DNA from: Kiloniellaceae bacterium
GTDB lineage: Bacteria > Pseudomonadota > Alphaproteobacteria > Kiloniellales > J153
DNA: 42,053 bases
Direction of reading: 5' to 3'
NCBI GenBank assembly: GCA_021776055.1
Contig: JAJFGP010000053.1
Location: 1 to 42,053, forward strand
Position 1 is the first letter of the stretch. Every line of letters begins with the position of its first letter. The notes below the pieces were generated by a model. The model searched no databases and was not told the DNA's origin. It worked only from the letters and a program-made list of their open reading frames with translations. The position numbers and the translations under genes were made by a program. Positions 35,264 to 42,053 of the stretch are shown piece by piece.

Positions 35264-35887
35264 TTAAGCGGCGCGAATGCTGGCGGGTGCTGGATTGCGG
35301 TGAAAGCGCCAGACGGTTGCCGGCGGCAGGTTGTAGAGAATCCAATCGGAACGCCGGCCGGCGATCCCCAGGCTTGATCGAGTCTGGCGCGAAACCGGTG
35401 ATGCCGGGCCATATGTGAACTGCAAGAACTCGCCCCTCGGCGGCAGCACCGAAAACGCGCCGGCGACAATGCGCTGACAGTCGCGATCATCCATGGAGAG
35501 AAGCGGTAGGCCGGAAACCACCGTCTTGACGGGCCCGATTCCCGTTTTCTCGAGCAGGTTCTTGAGGTCGCGGGCATCGCCTTGCAGGACCTGGATGTGC
35601 GGAAAGCGCGTGGCCAGAACGGCACACAATTTTGCCTCGTGCTCGACCACCACCAGGTCTTGAGGAGCAGTGCCGGCGGCCAAAATGGCTTCCGTGATGC
35701 TGCCGGTACCGCCGCCCAACTCGACCACGACACCCGGCGCATGGACATCGATGCGGGCGGCCATGGACGTTGCCAGGGCCCTGCCGCTGGGAACCAGGGC
35801 GCCCACGCGGCCAGGGCGGCGCAGCCAGAGCAGAAAGAAGCCTAGCTCGGCTCTCTTGGCTCGATCTCGGGCGGGGGAAAATCGCAT
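35264..35887 (-). CDS. PmtA-like phospholipid N-methyltransferase family protein
   Basis: This is a Rossmann-fold SAM methyltransferase of 207 residues. Motif I is VVVELGGGTGSITEAIL (about 53-69); the acidic end of beta2 is VVVEHEAKL; QGDARDL is motif II-like, and VVSGLPLLSM is the PmtA/KsgA-like motif IV. The start, FFLLWLRRPGRVGALVPSGRALATSMA, and the end, YNLPPATVWRFHR, match proteins annotated as PmtA, which make phosphatidylcholine by methylating phosphatidylethanolamine. KsgA-like rRNA methylases share the fold, so the substrate remains an inference. A candidate promoter and an attenuator-like hairpin pair lie upstream. Confidence 0.8.
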   Translation of the reverse strand: MRFSPARDRAKRAELGFFLLWLRRPGRVGALVPSGRALATSMAARIDVHAPGVVVELGGGTGSITEAILAAGTAPQDLVVVEHEAKLCAVLATRFPHIQVLQGDARDLKNLLEKTGIGPVKTVVSGLPLLSMDDRDCQRIVAGAFSVLPPRGEFLQFTYGPASPVSRQTRSSLGIAGRRSDWILYNLPPATVWRFHRNPAPASIRAA

Positions 35888-35913
35888 GAATCCTGCTGGC
35901 TCGTGTGCAGTTT

Positions 35914-35964
35914 AAAAAAGGGCCGGGCCGTGGCGAAATGCAACGGGCCCGACGGGGCCGGGCC
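35914..35964 (-). terminator. Attenuator-like alternative hairpins before the methyltransferase gene
   Basis: Read on the minus strand: segment A GGCCCGGC (35964-35957), segment M GTCGGGCC (35953-35946) and segment B GGCCCGGC (35929-35922), then CC and T6 (35919-35914). M can pair with A over a CCC loop, or with B over 16 nt to form a terminator, with identical 8-bp stems. ATG lies 26 nt after the T-run. It could instead be the terminator of the PAS gene upstream. Confidence 0.55.
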
Positions 35965-35971
35965 GTAAGCT

Positions 35972-36001
35972 ATTATCTGGGATTTAGGTGTCCCTATACA
36001 A
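35972..36001 (-). promoter_or_regulatory. Candidate promoter of the methyltransferase gene
   Basis: On the minus strand TTGTAT (36001-35996) and GATAAT (35977-35972, 5/6 consensus) are 18 bp apart. Transcription would start just before the A/M/B hairpin segments. The -35 is weak (3/6). Confidence 0.35.
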
Positions 36002-36053
36002 GGGGTTGACATAGGTCCGGAAAAGCCCCGCCTAGCCGGATTCAGAACGTAAT

Positions 36054-36578
36054 TTAGGTCAGAAAAACGCGGTGTTTTTCCGAGAACGGCAGGTCCGTTG
36101 GGACAATCTTCCCAAGGGTGTCTTTGCTTGTGGTGACGATGGTTTGTCCACCGAGTATCATATCAACCACCTGCCCATCGGCGGAAAGTGGCAGAACGAG
36201 GCGGCGCACCTGCCGACCGAAGTGTTCCTTGGAGAGGAACGCGCTTTCCGAGTATAGCGGCCGGCCGTTCGACACGACATCGTTGACTAGGCTGGTAATG
36301 TACTCCAAGTACTTGCCGCCGGGCAGCACCTCCGCGAATGTCTTGCCGGTAATGTCGTGGCCGAACGTACCCACGATCTCGGTACCCGCCAGCCGGTACC
36401 GGTATGTGCCGGTCTCCATGACATCGACAAGTAGGATTATGGGCAACAAGGCAGGAATCTCGGTCGGATCGATATCGGCGCGTGCCGGCATGGTCCGCTC
36501 CCCCCGCTTGCTCTCCCAATAACGATACAGGGCCAGGAGCCGCTTATCCTCGATGATCTGCGCGGGGTCTTTTTGCAT
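36054..36578 (-). CDS. Stand-alone PAS-domain protein (PAS_5-like)
   Basis: This 174-residue protein has no effector domain. IIEDKRLLALYRYWESKRGERTMPARADIDPTEIPALLPIILLVDV (part of residues 8-53) and the following RYRLAGTEIVGTFGHDITGKTFAEVL match the PAS_5 type I associate with alphaproteobacterial proteins. The fold continues to MILGGQTIV and a short polar end. The role is probably sensory or as a partner protein; the ligand is unknown. ATG 36578 is used; an in-frame extension to 36728 is low-complexity and unlike the family. It is divergent from lpdA with 179 bp between the starts, so they may share control. Confidence 0.82.
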   Translation of the reverse strand: MQKDPAQIIEDKRLLALYRYWESKRGERTMPARADIDPTEIPALLPIILLVDVMETGTYRYRLAGTEIVGTFGHDITGKTFAEVLPGGKYLEYITSLVNDVVSNGRPLYSESAFLSKEHFGRQVRRLVLPLSADGQVVDMILGGQTIVTTSKDTLGKIVPTDLPFSEKHRVFLT

Positions 36579-36695
36579 GACCGCCGGTGCTCTGTTTCTA
36601 ACCGAACCTGATTGTTGATAGCACAGACCACCGTGTGCAGGCACCACATCATGTGGCGCAAGCCGGGCATCTCGGTTACCGGCCGGTGAGGTGCT

Positions 36696-36737
36696 GCCGC
36701 CCTTGCCCCGTCGTTCGCCTTCGGGCAAGGTCGCGGC
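36696..36737 (+). promoter_or_regulatory. Strong leader hairpin upstream of lpdA
   Basis: GCCGC (36696-36700) plus CCTTGCCC (36701-36708) pair with GGGCAAGG (36723-36730) and GCGGC (36733-36737), with a TC bulge and a 14-nt loop. That is 13 bp of stem ending 20 nt before the lpdA ATG and 7-8 nt before its purine-rich ribosome binding site. There is no T-run, so it is not a terminator. Confidence 0.5.
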
Positions 36738-36757
36738 ATCTTGCAGCGGGGGATGCG

Positions 36758-38167
36758 ATGAGCGACCAACCCTACGATGTTATCGTTATTGGCGGTGGCC
36801 CGGGCGGCTATGTCTGTGCCATCCGTGCGGCCCAGCTTGGCCTCAAGACCGCCTGCATAGAAAAGCGCGGAGCGCTGGGCGGCACGTGTTTGAATGTGGG
36901 TTGTATCCCCTCAAAAGCGCTGTTGCACGCCTCCGAGCTTTACGCCGAGGCGCACGGCGGCATGGAAAGCCTGGGCATCAAGCTGGGCAAGGTCGGGCTC
37001 GATCTGGCGGCCATGCTTGGTCACAAGGACAAAGTGGTCTCCGATCTGACCAAGGGCATCGAGTTTCTCCTGCGCAAGAACAAGATCGATTACATCAAGG
37101 GCACGGCCACGTTGTCCGGCGACGGCGCGGTCGCGGTCGAGGACGGCAAGAATAAGAGCGCGCTAAAGGCGAAGGCCATCGTCATCGCCACCGGGTCGGA
37201 TCATGTGGATTTGCCGGGTATAAAAATCGACGAAAAGCGGATCGTCAGTTCGACCGGTGCGCTGTCGCTAGCAAAGGTACCCGAACATCTGGTGGTGGTC
37301 GGCGGCGGCTACATCGGATTGGAGCTTGGTTCGGTTTGGATGCGCCTGGGCGCCAAGATTACCGTGGTTGAATTTCTCGACCGCATTGTGCCGGGCATGG
37401 ACGGCGAGATCGGTAAGGCTTTTCAACGGGTGCTGAAAAAACAGGGGATGACTTTCCGCCTGGGCACCAAGGTCACAGGGGCGAAGGCGAGCAAATCCGG
37501 TATCGCGCTCAGCATTGAACCGGCGAAAGAGGGTGGCAAAGCGGAAACTCTGGAGGCCGATGCGGTCCTGGTGGCCATCGGCCGGCGGCCCTATACCACC
37601 GGGCTTGGCCTGGAAAAAGCCGGTGTCGCGGTCGATAAGGGCGGCCGCATAACGGTCGATCATCGCTTTCAGACGAATATTCCGGGCGTCTATGCCATTG
37701 GCGACGTGATCGCGGGTCCCATGCTGGCGCACAAAGCGGAAGAAGAAGGCGTTGCCCTAGCCGAAATTCTGGCCGGTCAGTCGGGCCATGTGAACTACGA
37801 GACCGTGCCGGGCATCGTCTATACCTGGCCCGAGGTCGCGGCCGTGGGCAAGACCGAGGAACAACTCAAAGAGGCTGGTGTCGCCTATAAGGTCGGCAAG
37901 TTTCCGTTTTCCGCGAACAGCCGGGCGCGTGTCGCCGCGCAATCGGAAGGGATGGTCAAAATTTTGGCGGATGCGGCCAGCGACCGCATTCTTGGCGCCC
38001 ATATCATCGGGCCGGATGCGGGCACCCTGATTCACGAGGTGGTGGTTGCCATGGAATTCGGCGGCTCCGCCGAGGACTTGGCGCGCTCGTTCCACGGCCA
38101 TCCGACCCTCAACGAGGCCGTGAAGGAAGCTGCCTTGGCGGTGGACGGTCGGGCGATCCATAGCTAG
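36758..38167 (+). CDS. lpdA: Dihydrolipoyl dehydrogenase (E3)
   Basis: E3 reoxidises dihydrolipoamide for the 2-oxoglutarate (and possibly other) dehydrogenase complexes, passing electrons to NAD+. From ATG 36758 there are 469 residues: FAD motif [23 protein letters not shown] (6-28), the redox disulfide Cys44/Cys49 in [17 protein letters not shown], the NAD motif [17 protein letters not shown], the second FAD motif [22 protein letters not shown], and the interface catalytic His in [16 protein letters not shown]. An upstream extension to 36635 has no family support. It is separated from sucAB by three unrelated genes. Confidence 0.96.
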   Translation: MSDQPYDVIVIGGGPGGYVCAIRAAQLGLKTACIEKRGALGGTCLNVGCIPSKALLHASELYAEAHGGMESLGIKLGKVGLDLAAMLGHKDKVVSDLTKGIEFLLRKNKIDYIKGTATLSGDGAVAVEDGKNKSALKAKAIVIATGSDHVDLPGIKIDEKRIVSSTGALSLAKVPEHLVVVGGGYIGLELGSVWMRLGAKITVVEFLDRIVPGMDGEIGKAFQRVLKKQGMTFRLGTKVTGAKASKSGIALSIEPAKEGGKAETLEADAVLVAIGRRPYTTGLGLEKAGVAVDKGGRITVDHRFQTNIPGVYAIGDVIAGPMLAHKAEEEGVALAEILAGQSGHVNYETVPGIVYTWPEVAAVGKTEEQLKEAGVAYKVGKFPFSANSRARVAAQSEGMVKILADAASDRILGAHIIGPDAGTLIHEVVVAMEFGGSAEDLARSFHGHPTLNEAVKEAALAVDGRAIHS

Positions 38168-38182
38168 CCGCCGCGCCCTCTG

Positions 38183-39424
38183 ATGGCAGTGGGCGGCGGA
38201 AGGGTTCGACTATCCGGTAGCCGTCTCGCGGTTGTAGTCTGCATCGCCGAAGGATTGTCGGTCCTCGGCTTTAGTACCGTTCCGGCACTTCTCCCTACGT
38301 TTCTGGAAGACTGGAATCTGTCGGGCACCGAGGCTGGCTGGATGACCGGTGTCTATTTTGCCGGTTACATGGCGGTGGTGCCGGTGCTGGTCAGCCTGAC
38401 CGACCGGGTCGACCCGCGGCGAATCTATTTCTTTGGTGCTGTCGTCAGTATCGCCTCCTCTCTCGGATTTGCTCTGTTCGTTGAGGGTTTCTGGGGTGCT
38501 CTGGCGTTTCGAGCCCTGGGCGGCGTTGGCTTGGCGGGTACCTATATGCCCGGTCTCAAGGCGTTGACCGACCATGTGCCGGAACGCATGCGCTCACGCG
38601 CCGTGGCCTTCTACACGGCGAGCCTTTCCATCGGTTTCGCGCTGTCATTCCTGCTCAGCGGCGAAATTGCGGCGGCGTTGGATTGGCGTTGGGCGTTCGC
38701 CCTGGTGGCGATCGGTCCCGCTATTGCGCTGCTGGTCTTCCAAGTGCTGGTGCCGCCGAGCGAGCCGCATCACCTGAGTGCGGCGCCGGGCGCGTTGCTC
38801 GATTTTCGGCCGGTCCTGCGCAACCGCGCGGCGATGGGTTATGTGCTAGCTTACGGCGCGCACAATTGGGAACTTTTCGCCGCTCGCTCCTGGATCGTGA
38901 CCTTTCTGGTTTTCTCGCAAGGTTTGCAGGCACCGGGCACCTGGGGCATCGCCTGGAGTGCCACGGCCCTGGCGGCGCTGATCAACGTAGTCGCCTTGCC
39001 GGCCAGCGTTCTGGGCAACGAGGCGGCGGTGAAGTTCGGCCGCCGCCGTGTGCTCACCATTGTCATGGGCGCCTCGGCCCTGGTCGCCGCGGTCTCCGGC
39101 TTTTCCGCGCCCTTGCCGTTCGTTCTGGTGGTTGCGGTGGCGCTGCTTTATTCGCTGACGATAAGCGCCGATTCGGCCTCGCTCACCGCTGGGGCGGTGG
39201 AGGCGGCAACACCGGGCCAACGCGGTGCTACCATGGCGGTGCATTCCTTCATCGGCTTCGGCGGTGGCTTCGTTGGGCCGTTGGTTTTTGGCATGATGCT
39301 GGATATGGCCGGTGGCCGCGACAGCCAATTGGCCTGGGGCGTGGCTTTTGCCGGGTTGGGTTTGGTGATCGCGCTGGGGCCTGTATTTCTGGCCGTCTTC
39401 CACCGCCCGCCGAAAAAAAACTAG
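38183..39424 (+). CDS. Major facilitator superfamily transporter
   Basis: This is a 413-residue, 12-helix MFS protein. The N-terminal half shows GWMTGVYFAGYMAVVPVLVSLTDRVDPRRIYFFGAVVSIASS, a variant of motif A (DRVDPRR) between helices 2 and 3, and RALGGVGLAGTYMPGLKALTDHVPERMRSRAVAFYTASLSIG, resembling motifs B and C. The second half repeats the pattern with GRRRVLTIVMGASALVA. The substrate cannot be inferred. The gene starts 15 bp after lpdA on the same strand, and its stop overlaps the xerC stop (CTAG). The start at 38183 is the first ATG; a GTG at 38189 is an alternative. Confidence 0.88.
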   Translation: MAVGGGRVRLSGSRLAVVVCIAEGLSVLGFSTVPALLPTFLEDWNLSGTEAGWMTGVYFAGYMAVVPVLVSLTDRVDPRRIYFFGAVVSIASSLGFALFVEGFWGALAFRALGGVGLAGTYMPGLKALTDHVPERMRSRAVAFYTASLSIGFALSFLLSGEIAAALDWRWAFALVAIGPAIALLVFQVLVPPSEPHHLSAAPGALLDFRPVLRNRAAMGYVLAYGAHNWELFAARSWIVTFLVFSQGLQAPGTWGIAWSATALAALINVVALPASVLGNEAAVKFGRRRVLTIVMGASALVAAVSGFSAPLPFVLVVAVALLYSLTISADSASLTAGAVEAATPGQRGATMAVHSFIGFGGGFVGPLVFGMMLDMAGGRDSQLAWGVAFAGLGLVIALGPVFLAVFHRPPKKN

Positions 39425-40389
39425 GCTCGGCGCCTGGCTTTGGCGCGCGGGTGGGCTTTTTCATAGACCGACAGCAGGCCGGCCACATCCACATCCGTAT
39501 AACGCTGCGTCGTGCTGAGCGAGGCATGGCCGAGTAACTCCTGAATGGCCCGCAGATCGCCGCCGCCGGCCAACAGATGGGTGGCGAAGCTGTGGCGCAA
39601 GGCATGCGGTGTCGCCGTTTCAGGGAGACCGAGCAGACCGCGCAGCTCGGCCATGCGCTCCTGCACCCGCCGGGCATTCAGTGGCCGGCCGCGGGCGCCG
39701 CGAAACAGGGGCGCATCGAGGGCCAGCACCCATGGGCAATGCGCCAGGTAATCGTCGATGGCTTCGATGACGGCGGGCAAGAGCGGCACCAGGCGCTGCT
39801 TACGGCCCTTGCCGGTGACCCGCAGCATGTCCTGGCCGGCGGCCGGCGCCTGCCGGCGGGTCAACGCCAAAGCCTCGCCGATGCGTAGGCCGCAGCCGTA
39901 GAGCAAGGTCAAGATCGCGGTATCGCGCTTGCCGAGCCAATCCTGATTGGCCAGTTCGGCCACCGTGTCCACCACATCGATGGCGGCCTCGGCGGTGATT
40001 GCCTTGGGCACGGAATGGGGCACGCGCGGGGTGCGCAGGCTTGTGAGTGCCGGATTGTCGACATGGCCCTCGCGCGCCAGCCAGCGGAAGAAACCGCGCA
40101 CTACCGACAGGCCGCGCGCCACCGAGGTGCGGGCCAAACCGTGCCCGTGGCGTGCCGCCAGCCAGGCACGGAAATCCGCCGGCCGTAACGTTCTCAGGTT
40201 CGCCAACGAGGGGGCGCCGCCCAAATGGCCGGCGAGGAAATCCAGAAACTGAAATAGATCGCGCTCATAGGCAGCGAGCGTATGGAGCGAGGCGCGCCGT
40301 TCATCGCGCAGCCAAACCCGCCAGTTGTCGATGGCGGCCTGCAGGTCGGCGGCGGCGGGGATCGATCTTAGGTCGGTAGGTTTAGCCAT
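39421..40389 (-). CDS. xerC: Tyrosine recombinase XerC
   Basis: XerC, with XerD, resolves chromosome dimers at dif. From ATG 40389 the product has 322 residues. The SAM-like core-binding domain is at about 18-115 (SLHTLAAYERDLFQFLDFLAGH, ARGLSVVRGFFRWLAREG). The catalytic domain has all expected residues: Arg169 (GCGLRIGEAL), Lys194 (TGKGRKQR), His262 and Arg265 (PHALRHSFATHLL), His288 (LLGHASLSTTQ) and the nucleophile Tyr297 (RYTDVD). A frame extension to 40629 runs through the DUF484 gene and is discarded. It overlaps the upstream DUF484 gene by 22 bp, as in other proteobacteria. It is a chromosomal housekeeping enzyme, not a phage integrase. Confidence 0.95.
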   Translation of the reverse strand: MAKPTDLRSIPAAADLQAAIDNWRVWLRDERRASLHTLAAYERDLFQFLDFLAGHLGGAPSLANLRTLRPADFRAWLAARHGHGLARTSVARGLSVVRGFFRWLAREGHVDNPALTSLRTPRVPHSVPKAITAEAAIDVVDTVAELANQDWLGKRDTAILTLLYGCGLRIGEALALTRRQAPAAGQDMLRVTGKGRKQRLVPLLPAVIEAIDDYLAHCPWVLALDAPLFRGARGRPLNARRVQERMAELRGLLGLPETATPHALRHSFATHLLAGGGDLRAIQELLGHASLSTTQRYTDVDVAGLLSVYEKAHPRAKARRRA

Positions 40390-41120
40390 CCGCGGATACC
40401 GCTTTCCACCACGCGAGCCAGGAAAGAGAGCAACTCGGTCCCCTGACCTTCTTGGAAATGCTCGGCATTGCGCGAGCCGAGGGCGAGCAGCGCCACCGGC
40501 GTTGCCTCGCTGATCGACAAGCGGATCAGCGCTTCCGAGCGCACCAGGCCGGCGGCGGCGCCGAAGACGGCCTCGTCGCCGGCAATATCGGCGTGCAAGG
40601 CGATGACTTGCCGCGGTCCGAGCAAGCAATCGACCATGTTCGGTTCCAACCGGCAGACGCCGGCGGTGTGCGTTCGCGATCCGTTATCGTTGGTCTGCTC
40701 GACACCGATGGTGATGATGTCCAAATCCAGAGTGACGGCCACATCGGTGGTCAAGGTCTCAATGTAATGTTCGAAGCTGCGCGCTGCCAGCAAGGCAAGG
40801 ATTGCTTTGTGCACGCGGGCTTGGGCGCTCAGGTTGCCGCGTCCCGTGGCGACCAGCGCATCGCGCGCTGCGGCCATCTCCGAGAGCTCGTCACGCAGCC
40901 GCTCGACCATGAACTGCTGCAAATCGAGAACGCCGTCGCCGCGGTCGCGCGCCGGCGGCGTCAGGACATCCAGAAGTTCCGGATGGCGGGCGAGAAAATC
41001 GGGATGACTGCGCAGAAAGTCGGCCACACCGTTGGCGGCGAGTGTCTCGCTTTCCGTGGCCTCCACCGGCGCCTTACCGGCGCCGCCGTTAGGCGCGGCG
41101 TCTCGCTGGTTTCGCGTCAT
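40368..41120 (-). CDS. DUF484 (GAF-like) protein
   Basis: This 250-residue protein precedes xerC, the usual place for DUF484. The start has [25 protein letters not shown], the clearest family signature, then a probable coiled coil [46 protein letters not shown] (about 65-110), and a GAF-like domain with [18 protein letters not shown] and [45 protein letters not shown]. The function is unknown. The ends overlap fsa (32 bp) and xerC (22 bp), so fsa-DUF484-xerC is one operon. Confidence 0.9.
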   Translation of the reverse strand: MTRNQRDAAPNGGAGKAPVEATESETLAANGVADFLRSHPDFLARHPELLDVLTPPARDRGDGVLDLQQFMVERLRDELSEMAAARDALVATGRGNLSAQARVHKAILALLAARSFEHYIETLTTDVAVTLDLDIITIGVEQTNDNGSRTHTAGVCRLEPNMVDCLLGPRQVIALHADIAGDEAVFGAAAGLVRSEALIRLSISEATPVALLALGSRNAEHFQEGQGTELLSFLARVVESGIRGWLNLPT

Positions 41121-41796
41121 CCGTGCCCTGCACTGGCTGTTTCAGGATGGTTTGACCGGTCTTGGCCCAATCGGCGAGGAACGCTTCCAGGCCCTTGTCG
41201 GTCAAGGGATGCTTGAACATGGTGCGCAACACCGCCGGCGGCAGCGTGGCGACATGGGCCCCCATCTTCGCCGCCTCGACCACGTGCTCCGGGTGGCGGA
41301 TTGAGGCGACCAGAACCTCGGTCGTGAAGCTCGGATAGGTGCTGTAGATCTCCACCAGTTCCGCGATCAACCCCAAGCCGTCGGCACCCACATCGTCCAG
41401 ACGTCCGACAAACGGCGAGATGTACCGGGCGCCCGCCTTGGCGGCGAGAATGGCCTGGGCCGCCGAAAAACATAAGGTGACGTTGACCGGCGTCCCTTCA
41501 TCGGTCAGCACCCGGCAGGCTTTTAGCCCGTCGGGGGTCAGCGGTACCTTGATGACGACGTTTTCGGCGATGCCCGCGAGATACCGTCCTTCGGCGAGCA
41601 TGGTCGGCGTATCGGTCGCTGCGACCTCGGCGCTAATCGGGCCCGGCACGATGGCGCAGATTTCGCGCAGGACCTCGACAAAGTCGCGCCCGCTTTTGGC
41701 GATCAGGGATGGATTCGTGGTAACCCCGTCCACCAGTCCGGTGGCGGCCAGATCACGGATCTCGCTGACGTCAGCGGAGTCGATAAAAAAACGCAT
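41089..41796 (-). CDS. fsa: Transaldolase/fructose-6-phosphate aldolase (FSA-like)
   Basis: This is a short-form transaldolase of 235 residues from ATG 41796. [36 protein letters not shown] is diagnostic, the Schiff-base lysine is Lys83 in VVIKVPLT, and [30 protein letters not shown] and [28 protein letters not shown] follow. The substrate (sedoheptulose-7-P transaldolase or fructose-6-P aldolase) cannot be settled from these motifs. The end has a short basic tail, KPARRRA. An upstream in-frame extension to 41910 overlaps priA's start region and is not credible. It is divergent from priA with 85 bp between. Confidence 0.92.
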   Translation of the reverse strand: MRFFIDSADVSEIRDLAATGLVDGVTTNPSLIAKSGRDFVEVLREICAIVPGPISAEVAATDTPTMLAEGRYLAGIAENVVIKVPLTPDGLKACRVLTDEGTPVNVTLCFSAAQAILAAKAGARYISPFVGRLDDVGADGLGLIAELVEIYSTYPSFTTEVLVASIRHPEHVVEAAKMGAHVATLPPAVLRTMFKHPLTDKGLEAFLADWAKTGQTILKQPVQGTDDAKPARRRA

Positions 41797-41881
41797 GGTC
41801 CTTGCGGCGGCCTTTCCAAAAACCTTATGTGCCTTGGCGTGACGATAGCCTCCACCGGGCACCTCGACTAGAGTGTAGCCC

Positions 41882-42053
41882 ATGCCCGATCGCCATGCCA
41901 GCGCGGCCAAAGCAACCCAGAATACCGCCGAATCCGGCCCGAATCCGGGTGCTGGCCCGAATCTGGAATCCAGCCCGGGTCTTGACCGGGTTCCGGTGCT
42001 GATCCCCTTGCCCCTGCCGGGGGCCTACGACTACCTGGTCCCGCGGGATCGGC
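41882..42053 (+). CDS. priA: Primosomal protein N' PriA (3' truncated by the window)
   Basis: Only 57 codons are visible. After a polar, Pro/Gly/Asn-rich leader of about 35 residues the frame reads [23 protein letters not shown], matching the N-terminal 3'-DNA-binding domain of PriA (VLxPLPLxGAYDYxVP). PriA is the helicase that restarts replication at collapsed forks. An in-frame TAG at 41876-41878 just before the ATG excludes a longer protein. The leader contains in-frame 18-bp repeats and is longer than in most PriA proteins. fsa is divergent, 85 bp away. Confidence 0.85.
   Translation, partial: MPDRHASAAKATQNTAESGPNPGAGPNLESSPGLDRVPVLIPLPLPGAYDYLVPRDR

Noticed and set aside
36006-36011. 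TTGACA on the plus strand as a promoter
   Set aside because: A perfect -35 hexamer, but no -10 at suitable spacing and no plus-strand gene for 750 bp. Probably chance.
39421-40389. Tyrosine recombinase as a sign of a prophage or integrative element
   Set aside because: The fsa-DUF484-xerC context and sequence are those of chromosomal XerC. No tRNA, att duplication or phage genes are nearby.

Overview
The window reads as the chromosome of a GC-rich alphaproteobacterium, most likely of the Rhodospirillales. The grounds are the protein families, not a database search: an alphaproteobacterial-type 2-oxoglutarate/succinate block (zapE-mdh-sucCDAB-lpdA), a malyl-CoA thioesterase-like/mesaconyl-CoA hydratase pair as in the ethylmalonyl-CoA pathway, a stand-alone PAS protein of a family common in alphaproteobacteria, and the order priA / fsa-DUF484-xerC. 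It looks like core chromosome. I found no phage, transposase, CRISPR, tRNA or rRNA.

Layout. 1-3723: protein export and ribosome block, ffh (5'-truncated)-rpsP-rimM-trmD-rplS. 3778-7417: leucine biosynthesis leuC-leuD-leuB, with a small GFA-type zinc-binding protein translationally coupled between leuC and leuD. 7561-8350: a four-helix DUF2231 membrane protein and a 59-residue secreted peptide with an exceptionally strong ribosome binding site and its own terminator. 8463-11551: asd, a YcaQ/AlkX-type DNA glycosylase and pdxY. 11638-13603: malyl-CoA thioesterase-like gene and mesaconyl-CoA hydratase. 13604-16854: an accessory-looking stretch with a REP-like hairpin, three phased TTGA/TCAA operators, a MarR-GNAT fusion, an EamA exporter and a 1-kb gene-free gap rich in inverted repeats. 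16855-20248: sdhCDAB. 20265-25141: PaiB-like protein, periplasmic phosphodiesterase, DUF6494, MepK-like endopeptidase, SAF-domain oxidoreductase and SDR. 25206-33981: zapE, mdh, sucC, sucD, sucA, sucB. 33994-36578: Na+/H+ antiporter, phospholipid N-methyltransferase-like gene behind a possible attenuator, and a PAS protein. 36758-41796: lpdA, an MFS transporter, xerC, DUF484, fsa. 41882-end: start of priA.

How it works together. Most of the oxidative TCA cycle from 2-oxoglutarate to oxaloacetate (sucAB+lpdA, sucCD, sdhCDAB, mdh; fumarase is absent from the window) lies in 22 kb. The mcl-like/mch pair just upstream would feed C4/C5 CoA esters into the same cycle. Unrelated small transcription units sit between the TCA operons.

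The most interesting points are regulatory: the phased operator array before the MarR-GNAT gene and an 11-mer it shares with the sdh promoter region; a two-alternative hairpin (attenuator topology) before the methyltransferase gene; a 13-nt perfect match to the 16S rRNA tail before the secreted peptide; and all four convergent gene junctions having stop codons within -4 to +2 bp. No clearly new defence or mobile system was found.
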